This document shows positions 28,004 to 36,719 of a DNA stretch of 64,000 nt, one piece after another. The DNA is from Bacillus sp. J33 (GTDB taxonomy: Bacteria; Bacillota; Bacilli; Bacillales; Cytobacillaceae): assembly GCF_000518885.1 (NCBI RefSeq), contig NZ_JAEL01000012.1, positions 19,941-83,940 on the forward strand. The letters run 5' to 3'. Every line of letters starts with the position of its first letter. Position 1 is the first letter of the stretch. A program made the position numbers and the translations under genes. A model generated the notes under the pieces. It was not told the origin of the DNA. It made no database searches and worked only from the letters and a program-made list of their open reading frames with translations.

Positions 28004-30114
28004 ATGAAACAGAAACAACAAACAAATATAGGGGAATTAGGGTTTCATGAACGATTGCAGCAAGAATTATCAACCTATCCTGTTAAAACAATTCACAAAG
28101 ATGGTTCTGTTACCATAGAGCAAGTGAATAATCCTTATTTCTTGATTAACGATAAATGGAATATTAACTTTTTACGTGAGATTAAGCAGTTCAAAGAACA
28201 AGTAGCAACCTATAAATACAGTAGCAAAAATGTTACTTTCCGATTTCTTAATCCTAAGGTTAATTTAGAAGTAAAATATGTATACTATCAACGATTGTTT
28301 AATGATTATTGGACCATAAACAGTATTTTTGGAGCGCATAGTCCCCTAAAAAGAATGACTGAGTTCTTAAACCAGAAATATCCTACATTAACATCGTTAT
28401 TAGATTTAGAGATTGATAAGGTAGAACGAGAATATTTATTTTGGTTAAATGAAATGGGTATTAATACTCAGGTGATTAATAAAAGAATACTCTACAAAGA
28501 TATAACCATAAAATCCAAAATAGCGTCCTTTTTGAGACTTGTTTTTACAACTCTTTTACAAATCACTGATATACGAGAAGAATGGGAAAAGGATCGTTGG
28601 GATATACGAGTTTTACATGATAAATATGGTATTGATTACAATAAAAGTAATACTAGATATTACATTGATTTTACTAAGGTCGAACAGATGAAAATACGTC
28701 AACAAATAAAAAGTATATCAAGCAACGGTTACTAAGTAAAAATAAATTTTCTGTAGGTACAGCACAAGATTATCTGCAATACCTTCCAAATTTTTTATCT
28801 TTCATGTTATCTCTAGAACCAACATGGATGGATTTAAAAAGTTTGAAACGTTCTCACATTGAACAATATGTTCTATGGTTACATGAATACTCAAGAAACA
28901 ATTTAAAAAGAAAGGATAAACATCCTGAAAGGTATGTATCAAAGGCATTAAATATTGTAGGAAAGTTTCTTGAAGATATTCAACGATACGAATATGATAT
29001 CGCTCCAGAAACTCATGTGCGATTATTACTCTTTCCAGAGGATAAACCGAAATTAAGAAAAAAGTCGATTGATCAAATCGACTATATCCCTGACTATGTG
29101 TTAGAACAACTTTTTACTAATATTAATGATTTGCCCAAAGATGTCATTCCTGTGGTTTGGGTTGCATTTAAAACAGGACTACGTATTTCAGATGTATTAG
29201 GATTGACCACCGATTGCTTAATAAAGTTAAACGGTAAATACTCGATTATGACTGATATTGAAAAAACGTACGTGCAGGGACACCGAATTCCCATTGACGA
29301 AGAATTAGCAAATCTCCTTGCGGTCCTTATTCAGCGAGCAAAAGAAAATAGCAATCAAGATAATAATCCCGAAGGGTTCATTTTTATTCGCTATCGTGGT
29401 TCCAGAAAGGGAAAGCCTTATTCCCAAATGTGGATTGGAAAAGAACTGAATATCTTAGCAAAAAAGAAAAACATTGTAGATGAGAACGAAAACTTATTTC
29501 ATTTTAAAACTCATCAGTTCCGGCATACATATGCCATTAAAATGTTAAATGGCGGTGCAGATATTTTAACGGTACAGGAACTATTAGCCCATGCTTCCCC
29601 TGAAATGACCTTACGGTATGCCAAATTATTGGATGACACGAAACGGAAAGCGTTTGAATCTGTTATCAATCAAGGCGTATTCAGTTTTGACTTAAACGGC
29701 GAGGTGCAAGAAATCAAAGCAGGTGAAGATATTCCAGAGGACATTCTCCAAGCTCTCTGGCAGGACCATAAACTAAATGCGATGGACAACCCGTACGGGA
29801 CGTGTCACGCGCGATTGAAAGGCGATTGTCCGCATATGGAAGCCCCTCCTTGTCTCACGTGTAATAGTGGTAGTCCGTGTAAAGACTTGGCGATTGGCTT
29901 CTCGGAATTGGATGTGGAGAAATATGAAATGCACGTAAAAACAACAGCAAGAGCCATCGAGGTAGCGAAACAGCATGGTCGTGATGACATGGCAGAAAAG
30001 CACGAACGGAACTTACAGCGATACCAAGGTATATTGGACAATATCCGTGAGGGGCATGTCATCTTCGGTAGACAAGATCGCATAAAGAGAAAGCAAGGTG
30101 TAAAAAATGGCTGA
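28004..30114 (+). pseudogene. tnpB: tnpB, tyrosine recombinase, one-base frameshift
   Basis: Two adjoining frames make one Tn554-TnpB-like recombinase of about 700 residues. The first (28004-28735) gives the N-terminal half. The second is open from before 28681 to 30114 and carries the catalytic domain: KTGLRISDVLGLTTDC (Arg), HFKTHQFRHTYAIKML (HxxR) and HASPEMTLRYAKL (Tyr). Continuity of the product as QIKKYIKQRLLSKNKF requires one extra A in the A5 run at 28708-28712, so a single-base deletion explains the break. A C-terminal Cys-rich stretch (CHARLKGDCPHM, CLTCNSGSPC) is typical. Either true decay or a sequencing error. Confidence 0.85.
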
Positions 30115-30487
30115 TTATGACCGCAGAGAACAGTTAAAAAAGATTCATACCTCACGGAAGGCTGCCACCTATCAAAAGGTCGATGAAGCCATTCAACGGC
30201 TCGTACGAGCTAACGTGAGCATCAATTTCAACAGCGTGGCAAGTGAGGCTGGCGTAGCGAAAGCTACGCTATACAACAACCTTGAGTTGCGTGATCGGAT
30301 TGAATCCTTGCGACAACAACAAACGCAAGCACCTACACCGAAGCGAATCAAACGAGAGATGGATGACAATAACAAAGATGCCCTGATTGCTTCTTTACAG
30401 CGCCGCATTAAGAAGCTAGATAGCGAAAACAAAGAACTAAGAGAACAATTGAAAGTGGCTTACGCAGAAGTATATAAAAAAATCTGA
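30107..30487 (+). CDS. tnpC: TnpC / DUF6262 transposon protein
   Basis: 126-residue protein, the third component of Tn554-like transposons, thought to assist the two recombinases. It starts with an ATG overlapping the tnpB stop by 8 bp. Features: RKAATYQKVDEAIQRLV, then a predicted helix-turn-helix SVASEAGVAKATLYNN, and a C-terminal coiled coil from about residue 90 (LQRRIKKLDSENKELREQLK). Intact, but probably non-functional without tnpA and tnpB. Its base composition is noticeably richer in GC than the 5' half of tnpB. Confidence 0.85.
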   Translation: MADYDRREQLKKIHTSRKAATYQKVDEAIQRLVRANVSINFNSVASEAGVAKATLYNNLELRDRIESLRQQQTQAPTPKRIKREMDDNNKDALIASLQRRIKKLDSENKELREQLKVAYAEVYKKI

Positions 30488-30504
30488 GGGAACACCGTTC
30501 CCTC
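30486..30504 (+). terminator. terminator-like hairpin after tnpC
   Basis: GAGGGAAC and GTTCCCTC pair around ACC, overlapping the tnpC stop and followed by CTTTCT. Confidence 0.55.
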
Positions 30505-30508
30505 CTTT

Positions 30509-30549
30509 CTTCAACTAAAGGGCCAGATTGTTGAGGATCGCTTTTTTTT
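30509..30549 (+). repeat. structured repeat, part B form
   Basis: TTCAACTAAAGGGCCAGATT, then GTTGAGGATCGC and a T-run. First copy of the array, directly after the Tn554-like module. Confidence 0.7.
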
Positions 30550-30550
30550 A

Positions 30551-30579
30551 TTGACTAAACGTTCATTCAACAATAAAAT
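30551..30579 (+). promoter_or_regulatory. sigma-A promoter with TetR-type operator in the spacer
   Basis: TTGACT and TAAAAT are separated by exactly 17 bp. The spacer holds AAACGTTCATTCA, half of the TGAATGAACGTTCATTCA-like palindromes bound by TetR-family repressors. It lies just before the hydrolase-tetR operon and fits autorepression by the downstream regulator. Confidence 0.65.
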
Positions 30580-30615
30580 AAAGTTAATACTCAAAAAATG
30601 CATGGAGGGATTCCA

Positions 30616-31365
30616 ATGGATTTGTATTACGAGGTTAATGGTAATGGGCACCCTGTCGTTCTTCTTCACAGTGGTGGCGCTGATTCACGGGACTGGACAT
30701 TTGTTGCACCACTTTTAGCAAAACATTACATGGTTGTTAGTTTTGACGGACACGGAGCCGGAAAATCATCGGATCCAGTTGGAGATGTTAATTGTGTGGA
30801 AGATTTGAAGGGGCTCCTTGACTATCTGAACATTCATAAGGCCACCTTAATCGGACATTCTATGGGGGGCCAGATTGCAACAGACTTTTCATTAGAATAT
30901 CCTGAATACGTATCGGAATTGGTTTTAATTGCACCGTCATTGACAGGGTTTAACTATTCATCGGAGTTTGTAGAATATATGAATAAGGTAAGTGCGGCCG
31001 CACCAGACATAGACAAAATGATTGAGGTTTCACAAAGTGCAGTGTCGTATCGTGTTGTTCAGGCTAGTCCCCATAAGGAGCTTACTGAACAAATGCTTCG
31101 ACACCATATCAAACGGACATTTAATTGGCCAGCTTTTGAAATGATTTGGCCGAATCCTCCTGCAGCCGAAAGACTAGGTGAGTTGTCTGTTAAAACTTTA
31201 TTTATGATTGGTACGGAGGAATTACCCGATAACCTTCGAGTCGCTAACTACTTTCGAAAGCAGTCAGACGCTCGAATCATTGAAATTTCTGGTGCAGATC
31301 ATATGGTTACGTTAACTCATCCCGAGGATTTGTGTCGTCATATTATGGAATTTTTGGAGGAATGA
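30616..31365 (+). CDS. alpha/beta hydrolase
   Basis: 249-residue alpha/beta-hydrolase fold enzyme, cytoplasmic. Nucleophile elbow GHSMGGQIATDFS near residue 90, oxyanion region HSGGADSRDW near 20, and catalytic His in SGADHMVTLTHPEDL near 235. Start at ATG 30616 with GGAGGG six bases upstream; the ATG at 30598 lies before that site. The gene shares an operon with a TetR regulator seven bases downstream and is preceded by a promoter with a likely TetR operator. Substrate unknown; such pairs often handle esters or toxic aromatics. Confidence 0.88.
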   Translation: MDLYYEVNGNGHPVVLLHSGGADSRDWTFVAPLLAKHYMVVSFDGHGAGKSSDPVGDVNCVEDLKGLLDYLNIHKATLIGHSMGGQIATDFSLEYPEYVSELVLIAPSLTGFNYSSEFVEYMNKVSAAAPDIDKMIEVSQSAVSYRVVQASPHKELTEQMLRHHIKRTFNWPAFEMIWPNPPAAERLGELSVKTLFMIGTEELPDNLRVANYFRKQSDARIIEISGADHMVTLTHPEDLCRHIMEFLEE

Positions 31366-31372
31366 GATTGAC

Positions 31373-31957
31373 ATGCCAAGAACACCACAAGAGAATGAGC
31401 GTATTCGGCAGTTAGCCAAGGAGAGTATTCTTAAAGCAGCGATGGAATTGTTCATCAAGCAGGGGTATCATGCGACTTCTATTAGCAACATTGCCGAACA
31501 TGCTGGCATATCTAAAGGCCTGCTTTACAATTATTTTAAAGGGAAAGAAGAACTCCTGGCGACTATGGTTCACGCGAGGGTGGGGGAAATTGTTGAAGTC
31601 ATGAATCAAGCAATGGCTATTGAGACCCCAGTGGAGCAGCTCAAACATATTATAGAGGGCGCAATCGATAATGTCTACATGAAGCCGGAAGTATTCCGTT
31701 TCTATCTCCACCTGCAAACACAACCTGAAGCAGATCATGAGCTGATCAAATACAGTCGTTTTCTTATTGAAGAGAACGCCAGACAGTTTGAGTTTCAATG
31801 TGAGATATTTGAAAAGCTAGGAGCAAAGGAAGCGCGGAAACGATCGTTATATTTTTCATCCACGCTTCAAGGGATCATGTTGATGATATCGACTTATCCA
31901 CAGCAGTTTCCCATAGAAGAAATAAAAAAGCAGATCGTTGATGAGTTTTGTAACTAG
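31373..31957 (+). CDS. TetR/AcrR family transcriptional regulator
   Basis: 194-residue repressor-type protein. The N-terminal helix-turn-helix covers about residues 14-60 (ILKAAMELFIKQGYHATSIS, NIAEHAGISKGLLYNYFKGK), followed by a helical ligand-binding domain. It starts 7 bp after the hydrolase stop. The candidate operator in the operon's promoter spacer at 30557-30569 points to negative autoregulation released by a substrate of the hydrolase (inference). A long perfect palindrome, probably the operon terminator, lies 59 bp downstream. Confidence 0.92.
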   Translation: MPRTPQENERIRQLAKESILKAAMELFIKQGYHATSISNIAEHAGISKGLLYNYFKGKEELLATMVHARVGEIVEVMNQAMAIETPVEQLKHIIEGAIDNVYMKPEVFRFYLHLQTQPEADHELIKYSRFLIEENARQFEFQCEIFEKLGAKEARKRSLYFSSTLQGIMLMISTYPQQFPIEEIKKQIVDEFCN

Positions 31958-31977
31958 CTTTCCTTTTAAAAAAGCTT

Positions 31978-32013
31978 TTATTCAATTATAGGGCGCAATT
32001 GTTGAACAAGAAG
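31978..32013 (+). repeat. structured repeat, short form
   Basis: TTATTCAATTATAGGGCGCA then ATTGTTGAACAAGAAG. Sits between the tetR gene and the palindromic terminator. Confidence 0.7.
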
Positions 32014-32015
32014 TA

Positions 32016-32066
32016 AAGGAAGGATACATATTAGTCATGACTAATATGTATCCTTCCTTATTTTTT
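32016..32066 (+). terminator. 44-bp perfect palindrome with T-run
   Basis: A 22-bp arm starting AAGGAAGGATACATATTAGT is followed directly by its perfect complement, centre between 32037 and 32038, then TATTTTTT. Works as a strong terminator and is symmetric enough for both strands. Confidence 0.8.
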
Positions 32067-32312
32067 ATGACTTTTTTGGAATTAGGTCTTGATAAAATTA
32101 TTCCTTTTTGCCAGCCTCTTTTTGTTTGAAGGCCTCCTTTTGATTGCAGATTAAATAAACATATTTAAAGTTTGTTGGGTTAATAATAAACAAAAATAAA
32201 TATCGTTTGTTTTGCCGATTGACAATTTTTAAACTTTGTTGTAATCTGTTTATCAAAAAGCAAACAGATGATTAAAATGTTTATTTATAAGAAAGTTAGG
32301 ATGTGTACTGCA

Positions 32313-33068
32313 ATGGAAATATCCAATTTGTTCTGGGAGGCTTCCCTGGAAGAGCTGAAACAGGGATATATAGAAGAAAGAGATTCATTTACATGCCTGC
32401 TATGCGGGGAAAAGGCTGAAAAAGGGATTGTATATCCATATAAAGATCGGCTTTATGAAGCAGAAAGATTTGTCCGAATTCATATCGAAAGTGCGCATGA
32501 GAGCGTTTTTGCCTATTTACTGGGAATGGATAAGAAGCTTACCGGTCTTACAGAGCATCAGAGGGCGCTCTTGCAGCTTTTTTATCAAGGGAAAAGTGAC
32601 AAGGAAATTCAAAAAGAGCTGGATATGGGGAGCACTTCTACGATTCGCCATCACCGTTTTGTCTTAAAAGAAAAGGAACGGCAGGCCAAGACGTTTCTGG
32701 CGATGATGGAATTATTGAAAGAAAAAGACGAATATGCACCAGCGTTTTTGCCTGTGCATAAAACCGCCACCATGGTCGATGACAGATACAATATTACGCA
32801 GGAAGAACAGGAGAACGTGATCAAAAAATTATTCCCTGATGGATCCGAAAAGGCTTTAATCAAGTTTCCGCCAAAGGAAAAGCAAAGGCTGATTGTCCTG
32901 CGGGAAATCGCCAAGCAATTGAAAACCGGCCATACCTATACTGAAAAAGAATTAAATGAGACATTAAAAGGCTTTTATGAGGATTATGTTCTGATTAGAA
33001 GATATTTAATCGAATATGGATTAGTAGACCGGAAAGCAGATGGCAGCCAATATTGGGTGAAAAAATAA
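32313..33068 (+). CDS. DUF2087 domain protein, putative regulator
   Basis: 251-residue protein. The N-terminal half has a Cys pair (FTCLLCGEKA) and a LuxR/sigma-like helix-turn-helix: GLTEHQRALLQLFYQGKSDK then EIQKELDMGSTSTIRHHR. The C-terminal 85 residues are DUF2087 (LIKFPPKEKQRLIVLREIAK and DYVLIRRYLIEYGLVDRKAD). The layout suggests DNA binding. I choose ATG 32313 after AGGATG; the ATG at 32268 is possible. Adjacent to a GIY-YIG protein gene 25 bp downstream; as I recall, the two occur together in other Bacillus, so they may act together. Function unknown. Confidence 0.82.
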   Translation: MEISNLFWEASLEELKQGYIEERDSFTCLLCGEKAEKGIVYPYKDRLYEAERFVRIHIESAHESVFAYLLGMDKKLTGLTEHQRALLQLFYQGKSDKEIQKELDMGSTSTIRHHRFVLKEKERQAKTFLAMMELLKEKDEYAPAFLPVHKTATMVDDRYNITQEEQENVIKKLFPDGSEKALIKFPPKEKQRLIVLREIAKQLKTGHTYTEKELNETLKGFYEDYVLIRRYLIEYGLVDRKADGSQYWVKK

Positions 33069-33093
33069 ATAGGAATAAAGCGGGGGAAACAAG

Positions 33094-33444
33094 ATGGATC
33101 GCAAAAAAGAATTAAAGCAGCAATATAAAGAAACACCAATTGAAGCGGGTGTTTATCAGATAAAAAACATGAAGAACAATAAAATAATGGTCGGAAGCGC
33201 GAAAAATCTTAAAAGCCTAAATGGAATAAAGTTCATGCTTGAAAACAATGGATATACCACCAATAATGAGCTTCAGGAAGAATGGAATCAGTTCGGGAAA
33301 GAGGATTTCACATTCGATATCCTGGAAAAATTGAAAAAGAACGATGATCCGTATTTTAATGAGAAGAAAGCTTTAGAGAAGCTTGAAGAGAAGTGGATTG
33401 AGAAGCTGCAGCCATTTGGAGAAAACGGATATAACAAAAAATAG
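33094..33444 (+). CDS. GIY-YIG nuclease family protein
   Basis: 116-residue small GIY-YIG-like protein. The N-terminal TPIEAGVYQIKNMKNNKIMVG corresponds to the GIY...YIG strand pair in degenerate form (GVY, MVG), followed by SAKNLKSLNGIKFML. The C-terminal half has KWIEKLQPFGENGYNKK. Because the classical YIG and catalytic Arg are not clearly kept, nuclease activity is uncertain. ATG preceded by GGGGGAAAC; likely co-transcribed with the DUF2087 gene. The product may be a regulator or nucleic-acid-binding partner rather than an enzyme. Confidence 0.8.
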   Translation: MDRKKELKQQYKETPIEAGVYQIKNMKNNKIMVGSAKNLKSLNGIKFMLENNGYTTNNELQEEWNQFGKEDFTFDILEKLKKNDDPYFNEKKALEKLEEKWIEKLQPFGENGYNKK

Positions 33445-33497
33445 TTTGAAAGGGGGGACACCGCGGTGGAACTTCATTCGGCAACACCTCAAGATAG

Positions 33498-33960
33498 GTG
33501 AATTATTTATTGGGTCTGTATTCCGCGGATCAGCAGATTCATGCAGTCCTTTATTTTCCGCCGAAGGTATCAAGTGAGTTTGCTGGAACAACCGTTAGGA
33601 TAACGATAAATCTACAGCCATCTTGAATAGCCGTTTTGTCGAAGAAGAGGTTCCTTATTGGGAGCAATATCCGCCTAATGCTAAGTTGCCAGCTTTCCTT
33701 TTTGGAGAGGGAACTGATCATGAATTGGAAAAGATGGCCATCGACTTTATACAGGAACCGGGGAATTTTGTTAAAGGCCCTATGGTTCAGGCTAAATTGT
33801 TTCAAGGAACAGCAGCACATCTTTTGGTTGTAAAGTTATCTCATCTTTGCAGCGATGGAGCAGGAGTCAAGAAAGAAATATATCAAATTGCTGGCAGCTT
33901 TAGTAACAGTGGAGGCATTTTTGAAGTTCTTTCGTATTTTTCAATATTCCGCAATCGGGC
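33498..33960 (+). pseudogene. condensation/acyltransferase-like gene fragment, frameshifted
   Basis: Remnant of a condensation-domain or alcohol-acetyltransferase-like protein. One frame gives NYLLGLYSADQQIHAVLYFP then TVRITINLQP and meets a stop at about 33616. The next frame continues ILNSRFVEEEVPYWEQYPPN and reaches the motif KLSHLCSDGAGVKKE, the HxxxDG-type active-site region with His followed by a Cys-Ser change. The product ends by running into a copy of the structured repeat at 33955. So the 5' third is lost, one frameshift is present, and the 3' end is cut at the repeat. Confidence 0.65.
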
Positions 33961-34005
33961 GCTTTTCTGAAATAAGGAAAAGCGCTCATTATTTATTTTA
34001 GGGAT
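33955..34005 (+). repeat. structured repeat, parts A and B start
   Basis: GGGCGCTTTTC and GAAAAGCGC pair around TGAAATAAG, then CTCATTATTTATTTTAGGG. Truncates the condensation-like remnant. Confidence 0.8.
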
Positions 34006-34235
34006 TATTAACAGGAATTGTTATTATCTTTAGTTTTATGGGACACCATGAAATATTAAATTAATAATTTGAATGTGATTGAAACCATTTTTCTATAGAA
34101 ACCGTAGTAATAAATAAAGATATTGTTAGAAATATTCCCGAAATGCAGGTCATTAGAAATAGAAAGTAAAGATTCATCAAATATTCTTTATAGGGGGATT
34201 CGGTTAAAAATATTTCTAAAAGGAGATTATTATCA

Positions 34236-34535
34236 ATGGCTTCTGTATTCAAAGAAGAGAAACTGTATCGGATTCAGATTATTAAACCATGCCAGGTAAT
34301 AGGTATTCTCGATAATGTTTTTGGTGGGTTTTATCCTTTTTTAGACGATATTAAAGAAGAAAACTGGGGGATAATCCCAGCAGGCTGTGAAGGGTGGATA
34401 TTTAAAAAATGGGGAAGAACATACTTTTTACCTGATGAAAACCAGAATGGAATCGAGCAATTCACACCTACAGACCAACCCTTTGTGTTAATTCCCTATC
34501 ATAAGATTAAAGATTCCTACAAAAAATTGAGCTAA
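34236..34535 (+). CDS. hypothetical protein, 99 aa
   Basis: Not recognised. Soluble 99-residue protein, start ATG 34236 with AAAAGGAG ten bases upstream. It contains no signal peptide or membrane helix. Composition is aromatic-rich (GGFYPFLDDIKEENWGIIPA, GWIFKKWGRTYFLPDENQ). Single-gene unit between two structured-repeat copies, so it behaves as a one-gene cassette in the array. No function is suggested. Confidence 0.7.
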   Translation: MASVFKEEKLYRIQIIKPCQVIGILDNVFGGFYPFLDDIKEENWGIIPAGCEGWIFKKWGRTYFLPDENQNGIEQFTPTDQPFVLIPYHKIKDSYKKLS

Positions 34536-34580
34536 CGGACACTAAAGTTTAACAATGATTATCTTTTATTAATTACATTC

Positions 34581-34640
34581 AAAAAAGGGGTGCAATTCGT
34601 AAGCGGATAAGGAATTACAAAAAAACTTACACCTTTTTTA
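34581..34640 (+). repeat. structured repeat, divergent form
   Basis: GGGGTGCAATTC, loop with GCGGATAAG, GAATT, then ACACCTTTTTT closing the outer pair AGGGGTG/CACCTTT. Confidence 0.55.
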
Positions 34641-34652
34641 GTTGAAGGGAGT

Positions 34653-35024
34653 GTGGAAACAACGGGCAGACAGGTAATATTCGGTGTTCAGGAATTAATT
34701 TTAAATCTTACAGGCTTAACAGGATTTTTTGCTTTAAAACGAAGAGTTATAATGCCTTACCGTATGATAAAAAGTGTTTTAGTAGATTATTTCGATGCTC
34801 CACAATGGATGATGAGGATGCCCGGTACTTCAATTTCTCCATTAAATATTTATGAGGGCAGTTATAAATATCGAGGTGAATGGTATTTTTTATCTTACGG
34901 AGGTCGTGTACCACTGGTTATTATTGAACTGGAAGGACATAAAAAGTATAAGTATGTTATTTTCCAAATCGATAACCCCACTAAGATAGCTTCAGAAATA
35001 CGAGTGCGCTTAAGAGAGTTATAA
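34653..35024 (+). CDS. PH-domain-like protein, possibly 5' altered
   Basis: 123-residue protein resembling bacterial PH-like domains: LTGLTGFFALKRRVIMPYRM then IKSVLVDYFDAPQWMMRMPG, YEGSYKYRGEWYFLSYGG and ELEGHKKYKYVIFQIDNPTK. The first codon in frame is GTG at 34653, only about two bases after a GAAGGGAG, and an in-frame stop lies just upstream at 34642. The original start may have been replaced when the upstream repeat joined. Likely cytosolic; role unknown. The conserved core is complete. Confidence 0.7.
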   Translation: METTGRQVIFGVQELILNLTGLTGFFALKRRVIMPYRMIKSVLVDYFDAPQWMMRMPGTSISPLNIYEGSYKYRGEWYFLSYGGRVPLVIIELEGHKKYKYVIFQIDNPTKIASEIRVRLREL

Positions 35025-35061
35025 TATGTGTCTTAAACAAACTGTTTCTTGTATACAAGAT

Positions 35062-35086
35062 AGCTGCTAATCAGGCAGCTTTTTTC
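35062..35086 (+). terminator. intrinsic terminator
   Basis: AGCTGC and GCAGCT around TAATCAG, followed by six T. Closes the PH-like gene. Confidence 0.8.
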
Positions 35087-35115
35087 TTGTTCAACAAAAG
35101 GGAGTTTAGTAAAAG
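35086..35115 (+). repeat. structured repeat, degenerate part B
   Basis: TTGTTCAACAAAAGGGAGTT then TAGTAAAAGG. Joined directly to the preceding terminator. Confidence 0.5.
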
Positions 35116-35171
35116 GAAAAGAAACCTTAAATCATTAATTACCGTCAAACAGATAAAAGGGAGGGAGTATT

Positions 35172-35603
35172 CTGAGACGTTTATGTATATGTTTAGTAAC
35201 TATTTGCATCTTTTTTATATTTGTTACTGGTTGCACTAATTCAAATACTAATTCACCTACCAAATCAAAAGGCTATACACCATCTGATACTGATATTGTA
35301 AATGGGAATTCTGGTGATATTGAAAATGAATCGAGATTATTAAAATTTATTCGAAATACAGAAACAGGGAAAAAGGATAGTATCCGTGTGGTTGGCTATA
35401 CCAAAGAAGGGGACCCAATATTAACTGATATTAATTTTAATGGAGAACAGTTAGAGGTCACTAGGGATAACACTAGAGATGAATACGGTAGCAACGAAAT
35501 TAAAACGTTTAATTGCGAAAGCATAATTGTTGAAGAAAAAACATACTTAATTACTGGATGTGAGGGTTACGAAATACCTTATTTCTTGGCAGAAAGTTTT
35601 TGA
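35172..35603 (+). CDS. DUF4362-like lipoprotein with non-canonical start
   Basis: Lipoprotein of about 143 residues. Reading from CTG 35172 (or ATT 35169) gives RRLCICLVTICIFFIFVTGC, a clear signal peptide with lipobox VTGC, then a Ser/Asn-rich linker and a domain like DUF4362 (KDSIRVVGYTKEGDPILTDI, NTRDEYGSNEIKTFNCESI, YLITGCEGYEIPYF). No ATG, GTG or TTG exists in frame before residue 73 of this product. GAGGGAG lies four to five bases before the CTG, so a CTG or ATT start is the best reading; otherwise the gene lost its start codon. Function unknown. Confidence 0.65.
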   Translation: MRRLCICLVTICIFFIFVTGCTNSNTNSPTKSKGYTPSDTDIVNGNSGDIENESRLLKFIRNTETGKKDSIRVVGYTKEGDPILTDINFNGEQLEVTRDNTRDEYGSNEIKTFNCESIIVEEKTYLITGCEGYEIPYFLAESF

Positions 35604-35641
35604 TAATTACAGAACCAAAATCACTTTGAAAGAGTCGTTTT

Positions 35642-35672
35642 TCTTTAACTAAAGGACAGGTTTGTTGAAGAA
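35642..35672 (+). repeat. structured repeat, part B form
   Basis: TCTTTAACTAAAGGACAGGT then TTGTTGAAGAAGG. Confidence 0.65.
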
Positions 35673-35764
35673 GGATATTTTCTGTTTTAAGCGAATTAGA
35701 ATTTCAAACAAACCTAACACGAATACAGGTATTGAGAATAACAGGAATATAGGAGGTATGAGAT

Positions 35765-36202
35765 ATGAAGATCAATAGAATAGATCAGGTGAGTATAAAC
35801 GTAAATGATCTTTCAGAGGCTAAAGCGTTTTTTCTTGATTTAGGACTTGAAGTGCAAGCGGAATGGGAATTGGATGGAGAACAGTTGGACAGAATAGTTG
35901 GGCTTAATGATGTTAAAACGTTATGTGTAGGATTGGGGATGCCAGATGGTCAGACATGGATAGAGCTAGTTAAATTTTATACGCCATCAGATGAAAAAGA
36001 TATTCAGCAACCTTTTGCAAATACGCTGGGTATCCGACATATTTGCTTTGCTGTTGAAGATATTGAGGCTATTGTTGCAAGATTGAAAAAGAAAGGCACG
36101 GAAATCTTTAGTGAGATACAGCAATATGAAGAAAGTTATAAGTTATGCTACGTTCGTGGTCCAGAGGGAATTATTTTAGAGTTGGCCGAGAAAATCAGAT
36201 AA
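35765..36202 (+). CDS. VOC family protein (glyoxalase/dioxygenase superfamily)
   Basis: 145-residue vicinal-oxygen-chelate protein with the paired beta-alpha-beta-beta-beta layout. Start INRIDQVSINVNDLSEAKAF, middle LGIRHICFAVEDIEAIVARL, and C-terminal LCYVRGPEGIILELAEKI with the usual metal-ligand Glu. AGGAGG precedes the ATG. Members include metalloenzymes and antibiotic-binding resistance proteins; substrate not readable. One-gene unit between structured repeats at 35642 and 36250. Confidence 0.9.
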   Translation: MKINRIDQVSINVNDLSEAKAFFLDLGLEVQAEWELDGEQLDRIVGLNDVKTLCVGLGMPDGQTWIELVKFYTPSDEKDIQQPFANTLGIRHICFAVEDIEAIVARLKKKGTEIFSEIQQYEESYKLCYVRGPEGIILELAEKIR

Positions 36203-36249
36203 ATATTGAATGGACTTTAAATAATTTAGACCTCCAACTTTAAAGATTT

Positions 36250-36300
36250 CTTCTTAAACTCTCGGGTGCGATGCTTCAATAACGAAGGATCGCTTTTTCT
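36250..36300 (+). repeat. structured repeat, part A
   Basis: GGGTGCGATGCTT, loop CAATAACG, AAGGATCGC and TTTTTC. The arms differ from other copies but still pair. Confidence 0.75.
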
Positions 36301-36337
36301 TATTCAAGTAACGGGTGCATCTCATTTGAAAAATAAG
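36300..36337 (+). repeat. structured repeat, part B-like
   Basis: TTATTCAAGTAACGGGTGCA then TCTCATTTGAAAAATAAG; the ends are inverse to each other. The remnant gene at 36326 begins inside it. Confidence 0.65.
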
Positions 36338-36663
36338 AAGAGAAGATTTGCAGTAGGGATTTTTACAGTTATTCTTTTAATAGCTATAATGGTGCTTACT
36401 ACTCCTACCAAGGATGAATTTGATAAATGGATATTAACAGAGAATGGTATTGTTTGTAACAATATAGTTTGGAATGAAGAATGTACAAAAGACAATCAGA
36501 TAATATGGAATAGTTCTTCGCATTTTAGAACGCTGGCATATTTGCCTCCTATGAGACGGATTTTGAATTTCAAAACGGTGAGCAATTCACTTTTAGAACT
36601 TTTGGGATATTTGGTACTTTCTTTAAGATGAATGACGGAAATATTTGGGGGATATTAAACTAA
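36326..36663 (+). pseudogene. small membrane-anchored protein, frameshifted
   Basis: Starts with TTG inside a structured repeat and gives KNKKRRFAVGIFTVILLIAI, a membrane anchor, then TPTKDEFDKWILTENGIVCN. Near 36530 the frame breaks: the running frame ends at 36631, but the next frame reads NAGIFASYETDFEFQNGEQF then FRTFGIFGTFFKMNDGNIWG and stops at 36661-36663. One missing base around 36526-36531 would restore an approximately 111-residue protein. Family not recognised. Confidence 0.6.
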
Positions 36664-36719
36664 ATTATATATTGCACAACGTTATGTTTAAGATTAGCCG
36701 CCGTCCAGGGGCTTTTTTT

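Larger units (their letters stand above)
27892..30487 (+). mobile_element. decayed Tn554-family transposon (tnpA remnant, frameshifted tnpB, tnpC)
   Basis: Gene order matches the Tn554 three-recombinase module: end of one tyrosine recombinase, a second long tyrosine recombinase and a small DUF6262/TnpC protein with overlapping stop/start. Only the last 32 codons of tnpA survive, and tnpB has a single-base frameshift, so the element is probably dead. The exact ends are not determined. The first copy of the structured repeat family begins 22 bp after tnpC. Confidence 0.8.

Noticed and set aside
34061..34252. Minus-strand 63-aa frame with a membrane helix
   Set aside because: No ribosome site, overlaps the start of the + strand gene at 34236 and shows no family pattern.
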